Part shown: one piece after another, positions 37,901-38,035 of the stretch
Layout: the number at the start of each line of letters is the position of its first letter
How positions within the stretch are numbered: position 1 is the first letter of the stretch
Assembly (NCBI GenBank): GCA_945890745.1
Contig: CAMDCW010000005.1
Coordinates: 1 to 38,035, forward strand
DNA length: 38,035 nucleotides
Direction: 5' to 3'
DNA from: Phycisphaera mikurensis NBRC 102666
GTDB taxonomy: Bacteria; Planctomycetota; Phycisphaerae; Phycisphaerales; SM1A02
Notes under the pieces: generated by a model
What the model was told of the DNA's origin: nothing
The model's input: the letters and a program-made list of their open reading frames with translations, nothing else
The model's database searches: none
Made by a program: the position numbers and the translations under genes

Positions 37901-38035
37901 TTACTTCCTTGAGTTTCGTTCGCCACCAGCGCGTGGTGCTTTCACCGGTCCTGGTGGACGCGGTGGCTTGGTTGGTCCACGACGCGGAGTCGATGGCTTC
38001 GTGTCACCGCGACGACCAACGGGCGCTTCCAACCG
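37901..38035 (-). CDS. C-terminal end of a basic/proline-rich protein (partial, runs off window)
   Basis: Open to the window edge: RLEAPVGRRGDTKPSTPRRGPTKPPRPPGPVKAPRAGGERNSRK*, with stop at 37901-37903. Not in the ORF track because it has no start. Confidence 0.5.
   Translation of the reverse strand, partial: RLEAPVGRRGDTKPSTPRRGPTKPPRPPGPVKAPRAGGERNSRK

Noticed and set aside
1-38035. CRISPR array, prophage, integron or insertion sequence
   Set aside because: No regularly spaced repeats of CRISPR type, no integrase, transposase or phage structural genes were recognised; gene content is mostly housekeeping.

Overview
The window is a bacterial chromosomal segment of about 38 kb. It is most likely from Planctomycetota, Phycisphaerae-like: dockerin-like 'GDLDGNLRVNGADMGILLGAWG' tail, planctomycete-style Ser/Thr kinase and ECF sigma factors, DUF1559/prepilin-like protein. 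There is no clear prophage, transposase gene or CRISPR array. Recognisable genes include aroB, an ABC-F ATPase, dnaK, a PTS enzyme I gene, an RNase E/G gene, dxr, rseP, smpB, tRNA-Leu(GAG) and queE. Others encode an M19 dipeptidase, a ParA-type ATPase, a HAL2/CysQ-like phosphatase, an M36-like metalloprotease, two ECF sigma factors (one followed by a probable anti-sigma factor), a Ser/Thr kinase and DUF429 and FmdB-like proteins. The most interesting signals are non-coding: (1) a full-consensus sigma-54 promoter upstream of dnaK, with a 13/26-bp iteron array at enhancer distance; (2) four GATCA repeats at an exact 11-bp period upstream of parA, whose neighbour looks like a MinD/FlhG-fold protein without a P-loop; (3) a duplicated ~72-bp hairpin element with a compensatory base-pair change upstream of the ABC-F gene; (4) a strong hairpin in the long leader of the RNase E gene; (5) a tRNA-Leu promoter whose -35 box lies in the loop of the preceding gene's terminator; (6) three REP-like repeats, two of them flanking the dnaK terminator head to head. 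All calls come from reading the sequence; no database search was run.
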